Source: Ichthyenterobacterium magnum (lineage in GTDB: Bacteria; Bacteroidota; Bacteroidia; Flavobacteriales; Flavobacteriaceae). From it: a stretch of 64,000 bases of DNA. The translations under genes and the position numbers were made by a program. Positions 1 to 8,129 of this stretch are shown here, one piece after another. Every line of letters begins with the position of its first letter. Within the stretch, counting starts at the first letter, position 1. The DNA is taken from positions 682,474 through 746,473 of the forward strand of contig NZ_RAQJ01000001.1 in assembly GCF_003610635.1 (NCBI RefSeq). Direction: 5' to 3'. The notes below the pieces were generated by a model. It did no database searches and was not told where the DNA came from. It saw only the letters and a program-made list of their open reading frames with translations.

Positions 1-1
1 T

Positions 2-505
2 GATGTTGAAGAAGTAATTGCTCATGTTGGCGGAACTCCTGTAATTATTAAATTATTAGAAGGCACTCAAGGTTTAGGTGTTGTTTTAGCTGAAACAAAA
101 AATGCTGCCGAATCTGTTTTAGAAGCCTTTAATGGTTTGCAAGCTAGAGCTCTAGTTCAAGAATATATTGCAGAAGCTAAAGGGGCAGATTTAAGAGCAT
201 TGGTTGTTGATGGACAAGTAGTAGGCGCTATGAAACGCCAAGGAAGAGATGGTGAGTTTCGTTCTAACTTACATCGAGGTGGCACAGCAAAAATAGTAAA
301 ACTTAATGAAGACGAATTAAAAGTAGCCATGAAAGCATCTCGCGCTTTAAAACTACCTGTCTGTGGCGTAGATATGCTACAATCGTCACGAGGTCCTTTA
401 TTATTAGAAGTTAATTCAACTCCAGGACTTGAAGGTATTGAGGCAGCAACAGGACGTAACATTGCAAGAGCTATTATAACTTTTATTGAAAGAAACAGTA
501 AATAA
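2..505 (+). CDS. rimK: RimK-type ATP-grasp ligase, C-terminal part (5' end outside window)
   Basis: ATP-grasp ligase of the RimK family, known for adding glutamates to the C-terminus of ribosomal protein S6. The frame is open from base 2, so the N-terminal pre-ATP-grasp domain lies upstream of the window. Visible ATP-grasp landmarks are the phosphate-binding loop around GTQGLGV, the strand LVQEYI, the RxxVV segment near [14 protein letters not shown], and the metal-binding end [14 protein letters not shown] (E and N ligands). It ends with TAA at 503-505, 29 bases before the deacylase gene that probably shares its transcript. Family assignment is firm; the substrate (S6 or another peptide) is inferred from the family. 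Confidence 0.92.
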   Translation, partial: DVEEVIAHVGGTPVIIKLLEGTQGLGVVLAETKNAAESVLEAFNGLQARALVQEYIAEAKGADLRALVVDGQVVGAMKRQGRDGEFRSNLHRGGTAKIVKLNEDELKVAMKASRALKLPVCGVDMLQSSRGPLLLEVNSTPGLEGIEAATGRNIARAIITFIERNSK

Positions 506-511
506 ATTGAC

Positions 512-527
512 TCCTGCTTTTGCAGGA
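512..527. repeat. Short palindrome between rimK and the deacylase gene
   Basis: Perfect 6-bp arms TCCTGC and GCAGGA around a TTTT loop. It resembles the stem-loops of the GTCA palindrome family found elsewhere in the window but lacks the flanking GTCA, so it may be a truncated or distant member. There is no T-run after it, so it is not a convincing terminator. Confidence 0.45.
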
Positions 528-534
528 AATAAAT

Positions 535-1503
535 ATGAGTGAAAAAGAAGTATTAGAAATACTAGGCGAAAAAGTAGCATTAGGTGAAAGTGCAACTGTT
601 TACTTTAATGTTGCCAAATTACATACACAAAATACAATTGACGTTCCTGTAATTATTGAGCGTTCAAAAAAACCTGGACCAACAGTATTAATTACTGCAG
701 GAATTCATGGTGATGAAATAAACGGCGTAGAAATAGTACGTCAAATAATTGCCAAAGGCATTAATAAACCAAGTCGTGGGACTATTATTTGTATTCCTGT
801 TATAAACGTATTTGGCTTTATACATATGGATCGCGAATTTCCAGATGGCAGAGATTTAAATCGTGTATTTCCTGGAGGAAAAGGAGGATCTCTTGCTAGT
901 AGAGTTGCACACAAACTCATAACCGAAATTGTGCCTCATGCAGATTTAATTATGGACTTTCACACCGGTGGAGCCGATCGCTTTAATGCAGCACAAATTA
1001 GAATTATAAAAAACGAAATTGTTTTAGATGAGTTAGCTCAAGTATTTGGTGCGCCTTTTATTTTTTACTCAAAAAACCTCAACAAATCCTTTAGAAACAC
1101 CTGCTATAAAATGGGGATTCCTATGCTACTTTTTGAAGGTGGGAAATCCTTCAATATAGATGCCAATATCACCAACACAGGAGTTAATGGTGCAAAACGC
1201 GTACTTAACCACTTAGAAATGCTTAACAAAAAATTTAAAGTGTCTCAACCAAAAAAATCTTGTGTTTGTATTAACGATAGTAAATGGTTACGTGCAAAAT
1301 TTTCGGGGATGTTTAAAGCTACAGTTAAAATTAATTCCAAAGTTGAAAAAGACGATGTTATAGGTCATATTACCGATCCTTATGGAAGTTTTAATCATTT
1401 TGTAAAAGCACCTAACAATGGCTATATTTTTAATATTAACGAATCGCCAATAATATATCAAGGTGATGCTATTTTTCATATCTCCATCAAACTCGAAAAA
1501 TAA
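535..1503 (+). CDS. Succinylglutamate desuccinylase/aspartoacylase-family zinc deacylase
   Basis: Zinc carboxypeptidase-fold deacylase of the AstE/aspartoacylase family, 322 residues. Zinc ligands are visible as H58 and E61 in GIHGDEINGVE and H143 in DFHTGG; the substrate-binding GRDLNRVFPG motif is at about 105-114, and the C-terminal beta domain has the usual KAPNNGYIF element. I use the ATG at 535; an upstream in-frame TTG at 520 lies inside the palindrome and would add only MQEIN. A neighbouring rimK is a recurrent arrangement in Bacteroidota, so the natural substrate may be a glutamylated or acylated peptide rather than N-succinylglutamate. The family is clear; the exact substrate is unknown. 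Confidence 0.88.
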   Translation: MSEKEVLEILGEKVALGESATVYFNVAKLHTQNTIDVPVIIERSKKPGPTVLITAGIHGDEINGVEIVRQIIAKGINKPSRGTIICIPVINVFGFIHMDREFPDGRDLNRVFPGGKGGSLASRVAHKLITEIVPHADLIMDFHTGGADRFNAAQIRIIKNEIVLDELAQVFGAPFIFYSKNLNKSFRNTCYKMGIPMLLFEGGKSFNIDANITNTGVNGAKRVLNHLEMLNKKFKVSQPKKSCVCINDSKWLRAKFSGMFKATVKINSKVEKDDVIGHITDPYGSFNHFVKAPNNGYIFNINESPIIYQGDAIFHISIKLEK

Positions 1504-1520
1504 TTTATTTAAAAGTATTT

Positions 1521-1548
1521 GTCATTCCGAATTTATTTCGGAATCTCA
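1521..1548. repeat. GTCA-family palindrome, forward copy
   Basis: Reads GTC, then 8-bp arms ATTCCGAA (1524-1531) and TTCGGAAT (1537-1544) around TTTAT, then CTCA. It forms a head-to-head pair with the inverted copy at 1572-1599, separated by 23 bases. No T-run follows. Confidence 0.8.
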
Positions 1549-1571
1549 TTACAGAACAGAAAAGTAGTATG

Positions 1572-1599
1572 CGACTCTGAAACTAGTTCAGAGTGACGT
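1572..1599. repeat. GTCA-family palindrome, inverted copy
   Basis: 8-bp arms ACTCTGAA (1575-1582) and TTCAGAGT (1588-1595) around ACTAG, followed by GACG, which is the reverse complement of the CGTC that starts forward copies. With 1521-1548 it makes one composite inverted repeat in the gap before the cyclo-ligase gene. Confidence 0.8.
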
Positions 1600-1619
1600 T
1601 TTATTTTTATTTTTACATT

Positions 1620-2189
1620 ATGACCAAACAAGAACTTCGAAAAAAATATAAAACGCTTCGTAAACCAATATCTGAAGAAGCCATTGAAGACATGAGTTTG
1701 CAAATTGCAAACCAGCTATTACAACTAGATATTTGGAAACATTCCTTTTACCATGTGTTTCTACCAATTGTTGAAAACAAAGAAGTAAATACAGAATACA
1801 TTTTAAATATTTTATCAGGAAAAGACAAAAACATTGTGATTTCTAAAAGTGATTTTTCAACACTAAAAATGAAGCATTACTTACTTACAGATAATACAGT
1901 AATTAAAAAAAACAAGTGGAATATCCCTGAACCTCTTAATGGTATTTCTATTGCTTCAAATACTATTGATGTGGTATTTGTTCCGCTTTTAGCTTTTGAT
2001 AAGCAAGGTCAACGTGTTGGCTACGGCAAAGGATTTTACGATACTTTTTTAAATGAATGTAAGCCAGAAACTATTAAAATAGGCTTATCTTTTTTTGAAG
2101 CTGAAGATAAAATAGTAGATGTTTTTGAAAACGATGTTAAGCTAGATTATTGTGTAACACCTAAAAAAAATTATAAATTCTCTTCGTGA
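1620..2189 (+). CDS. 5-formyltetrahydrofolate cyclo-ligase
   Basis: ATP-dependent conversion of 5-formyl-THF to 5,10-methenyl-THF, cytosolic, one-carbon metabolism. 189 residues, the usual length. The N-terminal KxxLRKKYKxLR helix and the C-terminal ATP-binding signature LAFDKQGQRVGYGKGFYD are both present. The ATG at 1620 gives MTKQELRKKYK, a typical start; an upstream GTG/ATG-like extension (from 1593) would be a tract of Phe and Tyr and is not credible. The last 19 bases overlap the end of lspA, which runs the other way. No terminator is visible between the two convergent genes. Confidence 0.93.
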   Translation: MTKQELRKKYKTLRKPISEEAIEDMSLQIANQLLQLDIWKHSFYHVFLPIVENKEVNTEYILNILSGKDKNIVISKSDFSTLKMKHYLLTDNTVIKKNKWNIPEPLNGISIASNTIDVVFVPLLAFDKQGQRVGYGKGFYDTFLNECKPETIKIGLSFFEAEDKIVDVFENDVKLDYCVTPKKNYKFSS

Positions 2190-2833
2190 GTTTCTTTTAA
2201 AATATCAACTTCTTCAACTTCCTTAAACGCTCTTTTATTAAAGAAAATTAATATACCTATTCCTGTGCTTATAGCCATATCTGCTACATTAAAAACAGGC
2301 TCGAAAAATGTAAAATAATCACCTCCAACAAAAGGAATCCAATTTGGTAATACACCACTCCACATGGGGAAATGAAGCATATCTACAACCTTGCCATGAA
2401 ACACAGAATCATAGCCACCAGCTTCTGGTAAAAACGTAGCTACTTGACCGTAGCTATCGTTAAATAAAACACCATAAAATACAGAGTCAATAATATTACC
2501 TAATGCTCCAGCTAAAATGAGTGCGATAGCAAATATGAGTGTTTTTGAACTTTGTTTTTTTATAGATGTAATTAACCAATAGCCAATACCAAAAACAGCA
2601 ACAATTCTAAATAATGTTAAACAAAGTTTTGCTGTTCTGTCTGAAATAAAAGACACAAAATCACTAATTTTTGTTCCCCAAGCCATGCCATCATTTTCTA
2701 CAAAAGCGATTTGAAACCAGTCGAAGATAATTTTTTTGTCGCCAAGTTCAAAGTGCGTTTTTATATACACTTTACTTATTTGGTCAATTAATAAAATAAC
2801 CAGGATTAAAAGTGTGGCTTTTTTTAAAGTCAT
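2171..2833 (-). CDS. lspA: Lipoprotein signal peptidase (signal peptidase II)
   Basis: Aspartic protease of the inner membrane that cleaves the signal peptides of diacylglyceryl-prolipoproteins. 220 residues with four hydrophobic segments; catalytic aspartates are D116 in GNIIDS and D185 in FNVADMAIS, and the N-terminal LLIDQISK motif is at 14-21. It is about 50 residues longer than the proteobacterial enzyme because of an insertion between the two catalytic blocks, which is usual in Bacteroidota. It follows ileS and the DksA-like gene on the same strand, but an intrinsic terminator hairpin stands directly before its start codon. Confidence 0.95.
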   Translation of the reverse strand: MTLKKATLLILVILLIDQISKVYIKTHFELGDKKIIFDWFQIAFVENDGMAWGTKISDFVSFISDRTAKLCLTLFRIVAVFGIGYWLITSIKKQSSKTLIFAIALILAGALGNIIDSVFYGVLFNDSYGQVATFLPEAGGYDSVFHGKVVDMLHFPMWSGVLPNWIPFVGGDYFTFFEPVFNVADMAISTGIGILIFFNKRAFKEVEEVDILKETHEENL

Positions 2834-2839
2834 AGTTAA

Positions 2840-2873
2840 AAAATAAAAAAGCGTCTCAAATAATGAGACGCTT
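2840..2873 (-). terminator. Intrinsic terminator between dksA-like gene and lspA
   Basis: 10-bp perfect stem AAGCGTCTCA / TGAGACGCTT (2864-2873 and 2849-2858) with a 5-base loop; on the minus strand it is followed by a T-rich run (2841-2850). It ends only about 8 bases before the lspA ATG at 2833. Confidence 0.8.
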
Positions 2874-2898
2874 CAAATATATATAATTAATAGTAGTA

Positions 2899-3279
2899 TT
2901 ACTGCATGTTCTTAGCTTCAATACTAAGTGTAGCATGAGGTACTAACTTTAAACGTTCTTTATTTATTAACTTACCTGTTACACGGCAAACACCATAGGT
3001 TTTATTCTCAATTCTAATTAAAGCATTTTTTAAATCACGAATAAACTTTTCTTGTCTAATTGCTAATTGCGAATTAGATTCTTTACTCATTACGGCACTG
3101 CCTTCATCAAAAGCTTTAAACGTTGGTGATGTATCATCTGTACCATTATTATGGTCGTTCATATACGCACTTTTTATAAGCTCTAAATCGTGTTGCGATT
3201 TTTCAATTTTTTCTTGAATTAGTACTCTAAACTCTTCTAAATCTTTGTCAGAATATCTTACTGTGTTATCTCCTGCCAT
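2899..3279 (-). CDS. DksA/TraR-family regulator with degenerate zinc finger
   Basis: 126-residue member of the DksA/TraR family, which binds the RNA polymerase secondary channel. N-terminal two thirds are helical and charged (coiled-coil type); the C-terminal finger region YGVCRVTGKLI (about 95-105) has only one cysteine, C98, where family members usually have CxxC plus a second pair. The second cysteine is Thr here and the distal pair is replaced by residues around KLVPHATLSIEAK. This reduced finger is common in Bacteroidota homologues as far as I recall. The gene starts 4 bases after ileS and ends before a terminator, so it is cotranscribed with ileS. Confidence 0.85.
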   Translation of the reverse strand: MAGDNTVRYSDKDLEEFRVLIQEKIEKSQHDLELIKSAYMNDHNNGTDDTSPTFKAFDEGSAVMSKESNSQLAIRQEKFIRDLKNALIRIENKTYGVCRVTGKLINKERLKLVPHATLSIEAKNMQ

Positions 3280-3283
3280 ATTT

Positions 3284-6200
3284 TTAAATTTTTTGAATAA
3301 ACAATTTGGTATTTACATCATCAAAAGCAATTTCTATACCACTATTTAAGCTATCTAAAATTTCCAATTCATCAGTTAATGTTTCGGTTTTTATATACTC
3401 TAAATTTTTGTTTATCGCGTTAATAATTTGTTCATCTTTTTGAAACTGAACTGCAATACGATCTGTAAGCTCAAAACCAGAATCTTTTCGTAAATTCTGA
3501 ATTCTGTTTACCAACTCTCTTGCAATTCCTTCTTTCTTCAATTCGTCAGTTAAAGTTACATCTAAAGCTACTGTTAATGCTCCTGAACTTGCCACAAGCC
3601 ATCCTTCAATATCTTGTGATGTAATTTCAACATCAGACCGTTCTAAAGTAATAATTTTTCCATTAACTTCAACGTCTAAAACACCTTTTTGCTCGATTTT
3701 TTTAATATCATCTGAAGTAAATACGTTAACTGCCTGAGCAACAGCTTTCATGTCTTGTCCAAAACGCGGCCCTAGTACTTTAAAATTAGGCTTAATTTGT
3801 TTCACTAAAATATCTGAAGCGTCTTCTAAAACCTCAACATCTTTAACATTAACTTCAGATTTTATTAAATCTGCTACTGCTAAAATTTCGTTTTTCTGAA
3901 CTTCACTATCTATAGGAATCATTATTTTTTGCAATGGCTGACGCACTTTAATCTTTTCTTTAGCTCGTAACGATAAAACTAAAGACGATATTGTTTGTGC
4001 ACTTTCCATTTTTCGCTCTAAGCTTTTGTCTACAAACGACGCATCAAAAACTGGAAAATCTGCTAAATGTACGCTCTCAAAACTTTCCTTTTTAGAAACT
4101 GCATTTAAATCTAAATACAATCTATCCATAAAGAAAGGTGCGATTGGCGCTCCAAGCTTTGCAATAGTTTCCATACATGTGTAAAGCGTTTGATATGCAG
4201 AAATTTTATCGGCTTGGTAATCGCCTTTCCAGAAACGTCTTCTACTTAAACGCACATACCAGTTACTTAAATAGTCTTGTGTAAACCCAGAAATTGCTCT
4301 TGCTGCTTTTGTTGGCTCATATTCTGCATAATATTCGTCAACTTTTTGAATAAGCGTATGCAGTTCTGATAAAATCCAACAATCTATTTCTGGTCGTTCT
4401 TCTAATGGAATATCTGCTTCAGAATAACTAAACTCATCTAAGTTTGTATATAATGTGAAGAACGAATAGGTGTTATAAAGCGTTCCGAAAAACTTGCGTT
4501 TTACTTCTTCAATGCCTTCTAGATCAAACTTTAAATTGTCCCAAGGATTGGCATTCATAATCATATACCAACGTGTCGCATCTGCTCCATAGGTATCTAA
4601 CGTTGTAAAAGGATCTGTAGCATTTCCTAAACGTTTAGACATTTTTTGTCCGTTTTTATCTAATACTAGCCCATTTGATACCACATTTTTATAGGCTACA
4701 GAATCGAAAACCATTGTACCAATTGCATGAAGCGTATAGAACCAACCGCGTGTTTGGTCTACGCCTTCTGCAATAAAGTCTGCTGGAAATGATTTGTTTT
4801 CGTCAATCAACTCTTTATTTTCAAAAGGATAATGCCACTGTGCGTAAGGCATTGACCCAGAATCGAACCATACATCAATTAAATCGCTTTCACGTTTCAT
4901 TGGTTGCCCGCTTGGTGAAACTAACACGATATCATCAACAATGTTTTTATGTAAATCTATTTTAGCATAATTCTCATCAGCATTGTTTCCTACTTCAAAA
5001 TCTGCATAGATATCCGCTTTTAAAACACCAGCTTCAACTGCACGTTGCATTTCATTTTTTAATTCTTCAACAGAACCAATACAAATTTCTTCTTTACCAT
5101 CTTCGGTTCTCCAAATTGGTAACGGAATTCCCCAATAACGTGATCTCGATAAATTCCAATCGTTTGCATTTGCTAACCAGTTACCAAAACGTCCAGTTCC
5201 TGTAGATTTTGGTTTCCAATTAATAGTTTCATTAAGTTGAAACATTCTGTCTTTAACATCTGTTACTTTAATGAACCAAGAATCTAACGGATAGTATAAT
5301 ATTGGTTTATCTGTACGCCAACAATTTGGGTAACTGTGTTTATATTTTTCAACCTTAAAGGCTTTATTTTCTTCTTTTAATTTAATAGCGAGTTCAACAT
5401 CTATAGAACGTTCTGGAGCTTCGCCATCGTTATAATATTCGCTCTTTACATACTTTCCTGCAAACTCACCCATTTCTGGTCTAAAACGTCCTTGTAAGTC
5501 TACCAATGGCACTAAATTACCATTCTCATCTTTAACTAACATTGGTGGCACTTCTGGTGTTGCTTGTTTAGCAACCATAGCATCATCTGCTCCAAAAGTT
5601 GGTGCTGTATGTACTATTCCTGTACCATCTTCAGTCGTTACGAAATCACCAGAAATGACTCTAAAAGCATCTTGTGGATTATCGTTAGGAAGTGCATAGG
5701 GCAACAATTGTTCATATGTGGTGCCAACTAAATCTTTTCCTAAAAATTCTTTTACCACATAAAATGGAATCTTTTTATCTCCAGATTTATAAGCTAATAA
5801 TTCTGATTTATCTTCAACTTGGTTAAACTTTCCAGAGAATTGATAATTCACTAATTTTTTAGCCAAAACCACATTCATAGGTTTGTGAGTATATTGATTA
5901 TACGTTTCTACAAGAACGTAGTCTATTTTTGGACCAACCGTTAATGCTGTATTACTTGGAAGTGTCCAAGGTGTTGTTGTCCAAGCTAAAAAATGAATAT
6001 CGCCTTCGTTTTGTAAAAAATCTGGAAGCGAATCTGCATTGGCTTTAAACTGTGCAACAACTGTTGTATCTGTAACATCTTGATATGTTCCTGGTTGGTT
6101 TAACTCGTGTGAACTTAAACCTGTTCCAGCTTTTGGCGAATATGGCTGAATTGTGTATCCCTTATACAACAAACTCTTATTATAGATTTGCTTGAGTAAC

Positions 6201-6688
6201 CACCAAACACTTTCCATATATTTTGGGTCGTACGTAATATATGGATCATCCATATTTACCCAATACCCCATTTTTTGCGTAAGATTATTCCATACATCTG
6301 TATAACGCATTACGGCTTTACGGCAAGCAGCATTATAATCTTCAACAGAAATAGTTTTACCAATATCTTCTTTAGTAATACCTAATTCTTTCTCCACACC
6401 AAGCTCAATAGGTAAACCGTGTGTATCCCAACCTGCTTTACGCTTTACTTGAAATCCTTTCATGGTTTTGTAACGCGGAAAAATATCTTTAATGGCACGT
6501 GCTAAAACATGATGAACTCCAGGCAATCCGTTTGCAGAAGGTGGTCCTTCAAAAAACACAAAAGGTTCTTTGCCTTCTCTTGTAGTTACACTTTTTTCGA
6601 AGATGTTATTTTCTTGCCAATAGCTTAAGATATCATCTGCAACTTTTGGTAAGTCAAGTCCTTTATATTCAGGAAATTTAGCGCTCAT
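3284..6688 (-). CDS. ileS: Isoleucyl-tRNA synthetase
   Basis: Class Ia aminoacyl-tRNA synthetase charging tRNA-Ile, 1134 residues, the length of the long IleRS type found in Bacteroidota and eukaryotes. The HIGH-equivalent is GVHHVLARA at about 57-65 after the PPSANGLP block; KMSKR occurs as QKMSKRLGN; the editing-domain TTPWTLPSN is present; the tRNA-binding tail contains ELVNRIQNLRKDSGF. The ATG at 6686-6688 starts MSAKFPEYKGLDLP, typical. The next gene follows after 4 bases. Confidence 0.98.
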   Translation of the reverse strand: MSAKFPEYKGLDLPKVADDILSYWQENNIFEKSVTTREGKEPFVFFEGPPSANGLPGVHHVLARAIKDIFPRYKTMKGFQVKRKAGWDTHGLPIELGVEKELGITKEDIGKTISVEDYNAACRKAVMRYTDVWNNLTQKMGYWVNMDDPYITYDPKYMESVWWLLKQIYNKSLLYKGYTIQPYSPKAGTGLSSHELNQPGTYQDVTDTTVVAQFKANADSLPDFLQNEGDIHFLAWTTTPWTLPSNTALTVGPKIDYVLVETYNQYTHKPMNVVLAKKLVNYQFSGKFNQVEDKSELLAYKSGDKKIPFYVVKEFLGKDLVGTTYEQLLPYALPNDNPQDAFRVISGDFVTTEDGTGIVHTAPTFGADDAMVAKQATPEVPPMLVKDENGNLVPLVDLQGRFRPEMGEFAGKYVKSEYYNDGEAPERSIDVELAIKLKEENKAFKVEKYKHSYPNCWRTDKPILYYPLDSWFIKVTDVKDRMFQLNETINWKPKSTGTGRFGNWLANANDWNLSRSRYWGIPLPIWRTEDGKEEICIGSVEELKNEMQRAVEAGVLKADIYADFEVGNNADENYAKIDLHKNIVDDIVLVSPSGQPMKRESDLIDVWFDSGSMPYAQWHYPFENKELIDENKSFPADFIAEGVDQTRGWFYTLHAIGTMVFDSVAYKNVVSNGLVLDKNGQKMSKRLGNATDPFTTLDTYGADATRWYMIMNANPWDNLKFDLEGIEEVKRKFFGTLYNTYSFFTLYTNLDEFSYSEADIPLEERPEIDCWILSELHTLIQKVDEYYAEYEPTKAARAISGFTQDYLSNWYVRLSRRRFWKGDYQADKISAYQTLYTCMETIAKLGAPIAPFFMDRLYLDLNAVSKKESFESVHLADFPVFDASFVDKSLERKMESAQTISSLVLSLRAKEKIKVRQPLQKIMIPIDSEVQKNEILAVADLIKSEVNVKDVEVLEDASDILVKQIKPNFKVLGPRFGQDMKAVAQAVNVFTSDDIKKIEQKGVLDVEVNGKIITLERSDVEITSQDIEGWLVASSGALTVALDVTLTDELKKEGIARELVNRIQNLRKDSGFELTDRIAVQFQKDEQIINAINKNLEYIKTETLTDELEILDSLNSGIEIAFDDVNTKLFIQKI

Positions 6689-6770
6689 TTTCTAACTGTT
6701 CTAATAAGACTGCGAAATTAAGGATTTTTAAGGAAATGCAAGTAAAAATGAAAGCAATATCAATAGCAAT

Positions 6771-8129
6771 TTAAACCACAAACCCAACTAAATCTTCAAT
6801 CTTAGAAATTAACTGAATTTTGATTGCTGTATTCTTTAATGAAATTTTATTGTATTTAGACACAAAAATGGTTGAAAACCCTAATTTTTCAGCTTCTAAA
6901 ATACGTTGTTCAACACGTTGTACAGGACGTATTTCTCCTGAAAGTCCAACCTCAGCGGCAAAACAAAAATCTTTTTGTAACGCCTCATCTTCGTTAGAAG
7001 ATAAAATAGCCGCAACCACCGCTAAATCAATTGCTGGGTCATCAACAGTGATTCCTCCTGTGATATTTAAAAACACATCTTTAGCTCCTAAACGAAAACC
7101 AGCTCTTTTCTCTAAAACGGCTAGTAACATATTTAAACGCTTAGCATTAAAACCTGTTGCAGAACGTTGAGGCGTTCCGTAAACTGCAGTGCTTACTAAT
7201 GCTTGTACTTCAATCATTAATGGTCGCATACCTTCAAGAGTTGCTGCAACAGCATTACCAGATAGTTCTTCGTCCTTTTTTGAAATTAAAATTTCAGATG
7301 GATTAGAAACTTCTCGTAAACCAGAACCTTGCATTTCGTAAATACCAAGTTCATTAGTAGAACCGAAACGGTTTTTATTGGCTCTTAAAATTCTAAACAC
7401 ATGATTGCGATCGCCTTCAAATTGTAAAACTGTATCAACCATATGCTCCAATATTTTTGGACCAGCAATATTACCATCTTTAGTAATGTGGCCTATTAAA
7501 ATTACAGGAGTTGCAGTTTCTTTAGCAAATTTTATAAGCTCAGTTGTACACTCTTTAATTTGAGAAATACTTCCAGATGAGGACTCGATATAATCGCTAT
7601 GTAGTGTTTGAATAGAATCTACAACTACAATATCTGGCTCTAACTCTTGAATTTGTTTAAATATATTTTGCGTCTTAGTTTCAGTTAAAATATAGCAGTT
7701 ATTACTTGTTGGATTAATCCGTTCTGCACGCATTTTTATCTGCTTTTGGCTTTCTTCTCCAGAAACATATAGCGTTTTATAAGGTAGTTTTAAAGAAATT
7801 TGAAGCAGCAAAGTACTTTTACCAATACCTGGTTCACCTCCAAGAAGTGTTAATGAACCCGAGACAATGCCGCCTCCAAGTACTCGGTTAAACTCTTCAT
7901 CTAAAGTGTTAAGTCGTGCTTCTTCAGAAACATCAATGTCATTAATTTTTAATGGCCTTGAAATTCGCTTAGTAGCAGAGCTTGAAGCTTTCCAATCACT
8001 CTTTTCTGCCTTTTGAATAACTTCTTCAGCAATCGTATTCCACTCTTTACAAGCAGTACATTGCCCTTGCCATTTAGCATATTGACTCCCACAGTTTTGA
8101 CAAAAAAATGTCGTTTTTACTTTAGCCAT
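6771..8129 (-). CDS. radA: DNA repair protein RadA
   Basis: RecA-like ATPase that helps process recombination intermediates. 452 residues. Order of parts: N-terminal C4 zinc finger CQNCGSQYAKWQGQCTACKEW (split as CQNC and CTAC, residues about 10-31), Walker A GGEPGIGKST near 97, Walker B VVVDSIQT, the RadA-specific KNRFG motif, and a C-terminal Lon-protease-like domain ending with the ILEAEKLGF block. It abuts the preceding esterase-fold gene: its ATG (8127-8129) is directly next to that gene's stop codon. Confidence 0.97.
   Translation of the reverse strand: MAKVKTTFFCQNCGSQYAKWQGQCTACKEWNTIAEEVIQKAEKSDWKASSSATKRISRPLKINDIDVSEEARLNTLDEEFNRVLGGGIVSGSLTLLGGEPGIGKSTLLLQISLKLPYKTLYVSGEESQKQIKMRAERINPTSNNCYILTETKTQNIFKQIQELEPDIVVVDSIQTLHSDYIESSSGSISQIKECTTELIKFAKETATPVILIGHITKDGNIAGPKILEHMVDTVLQFEGDRNHVFRILRANKNRFGSTNELGIYEMQGSGLREVSNPSEILISKKDEELSGNAVAATLEGMRPLMIEVQALVSTAVYGTPQRSATGFNAKRLNMLLAVLEKRAGFRLGAKDVFLNITGGITVDDPAIDLAVVAAILSSNEDEALQKDFCFAAEVGLSGEIRPVQRVEQRILEAEKLGFSTIFVSKYNKISLKNTAIKIQLISKIEDLVGFVV

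Noticed and set aside
511-1600. Palindromes considered as intrinsic terminators
   Set aside because: No T-run on either side, inverted doublet structure, shared GTCA/TGAC ends and copies inside coding regions fit a repeat family better.
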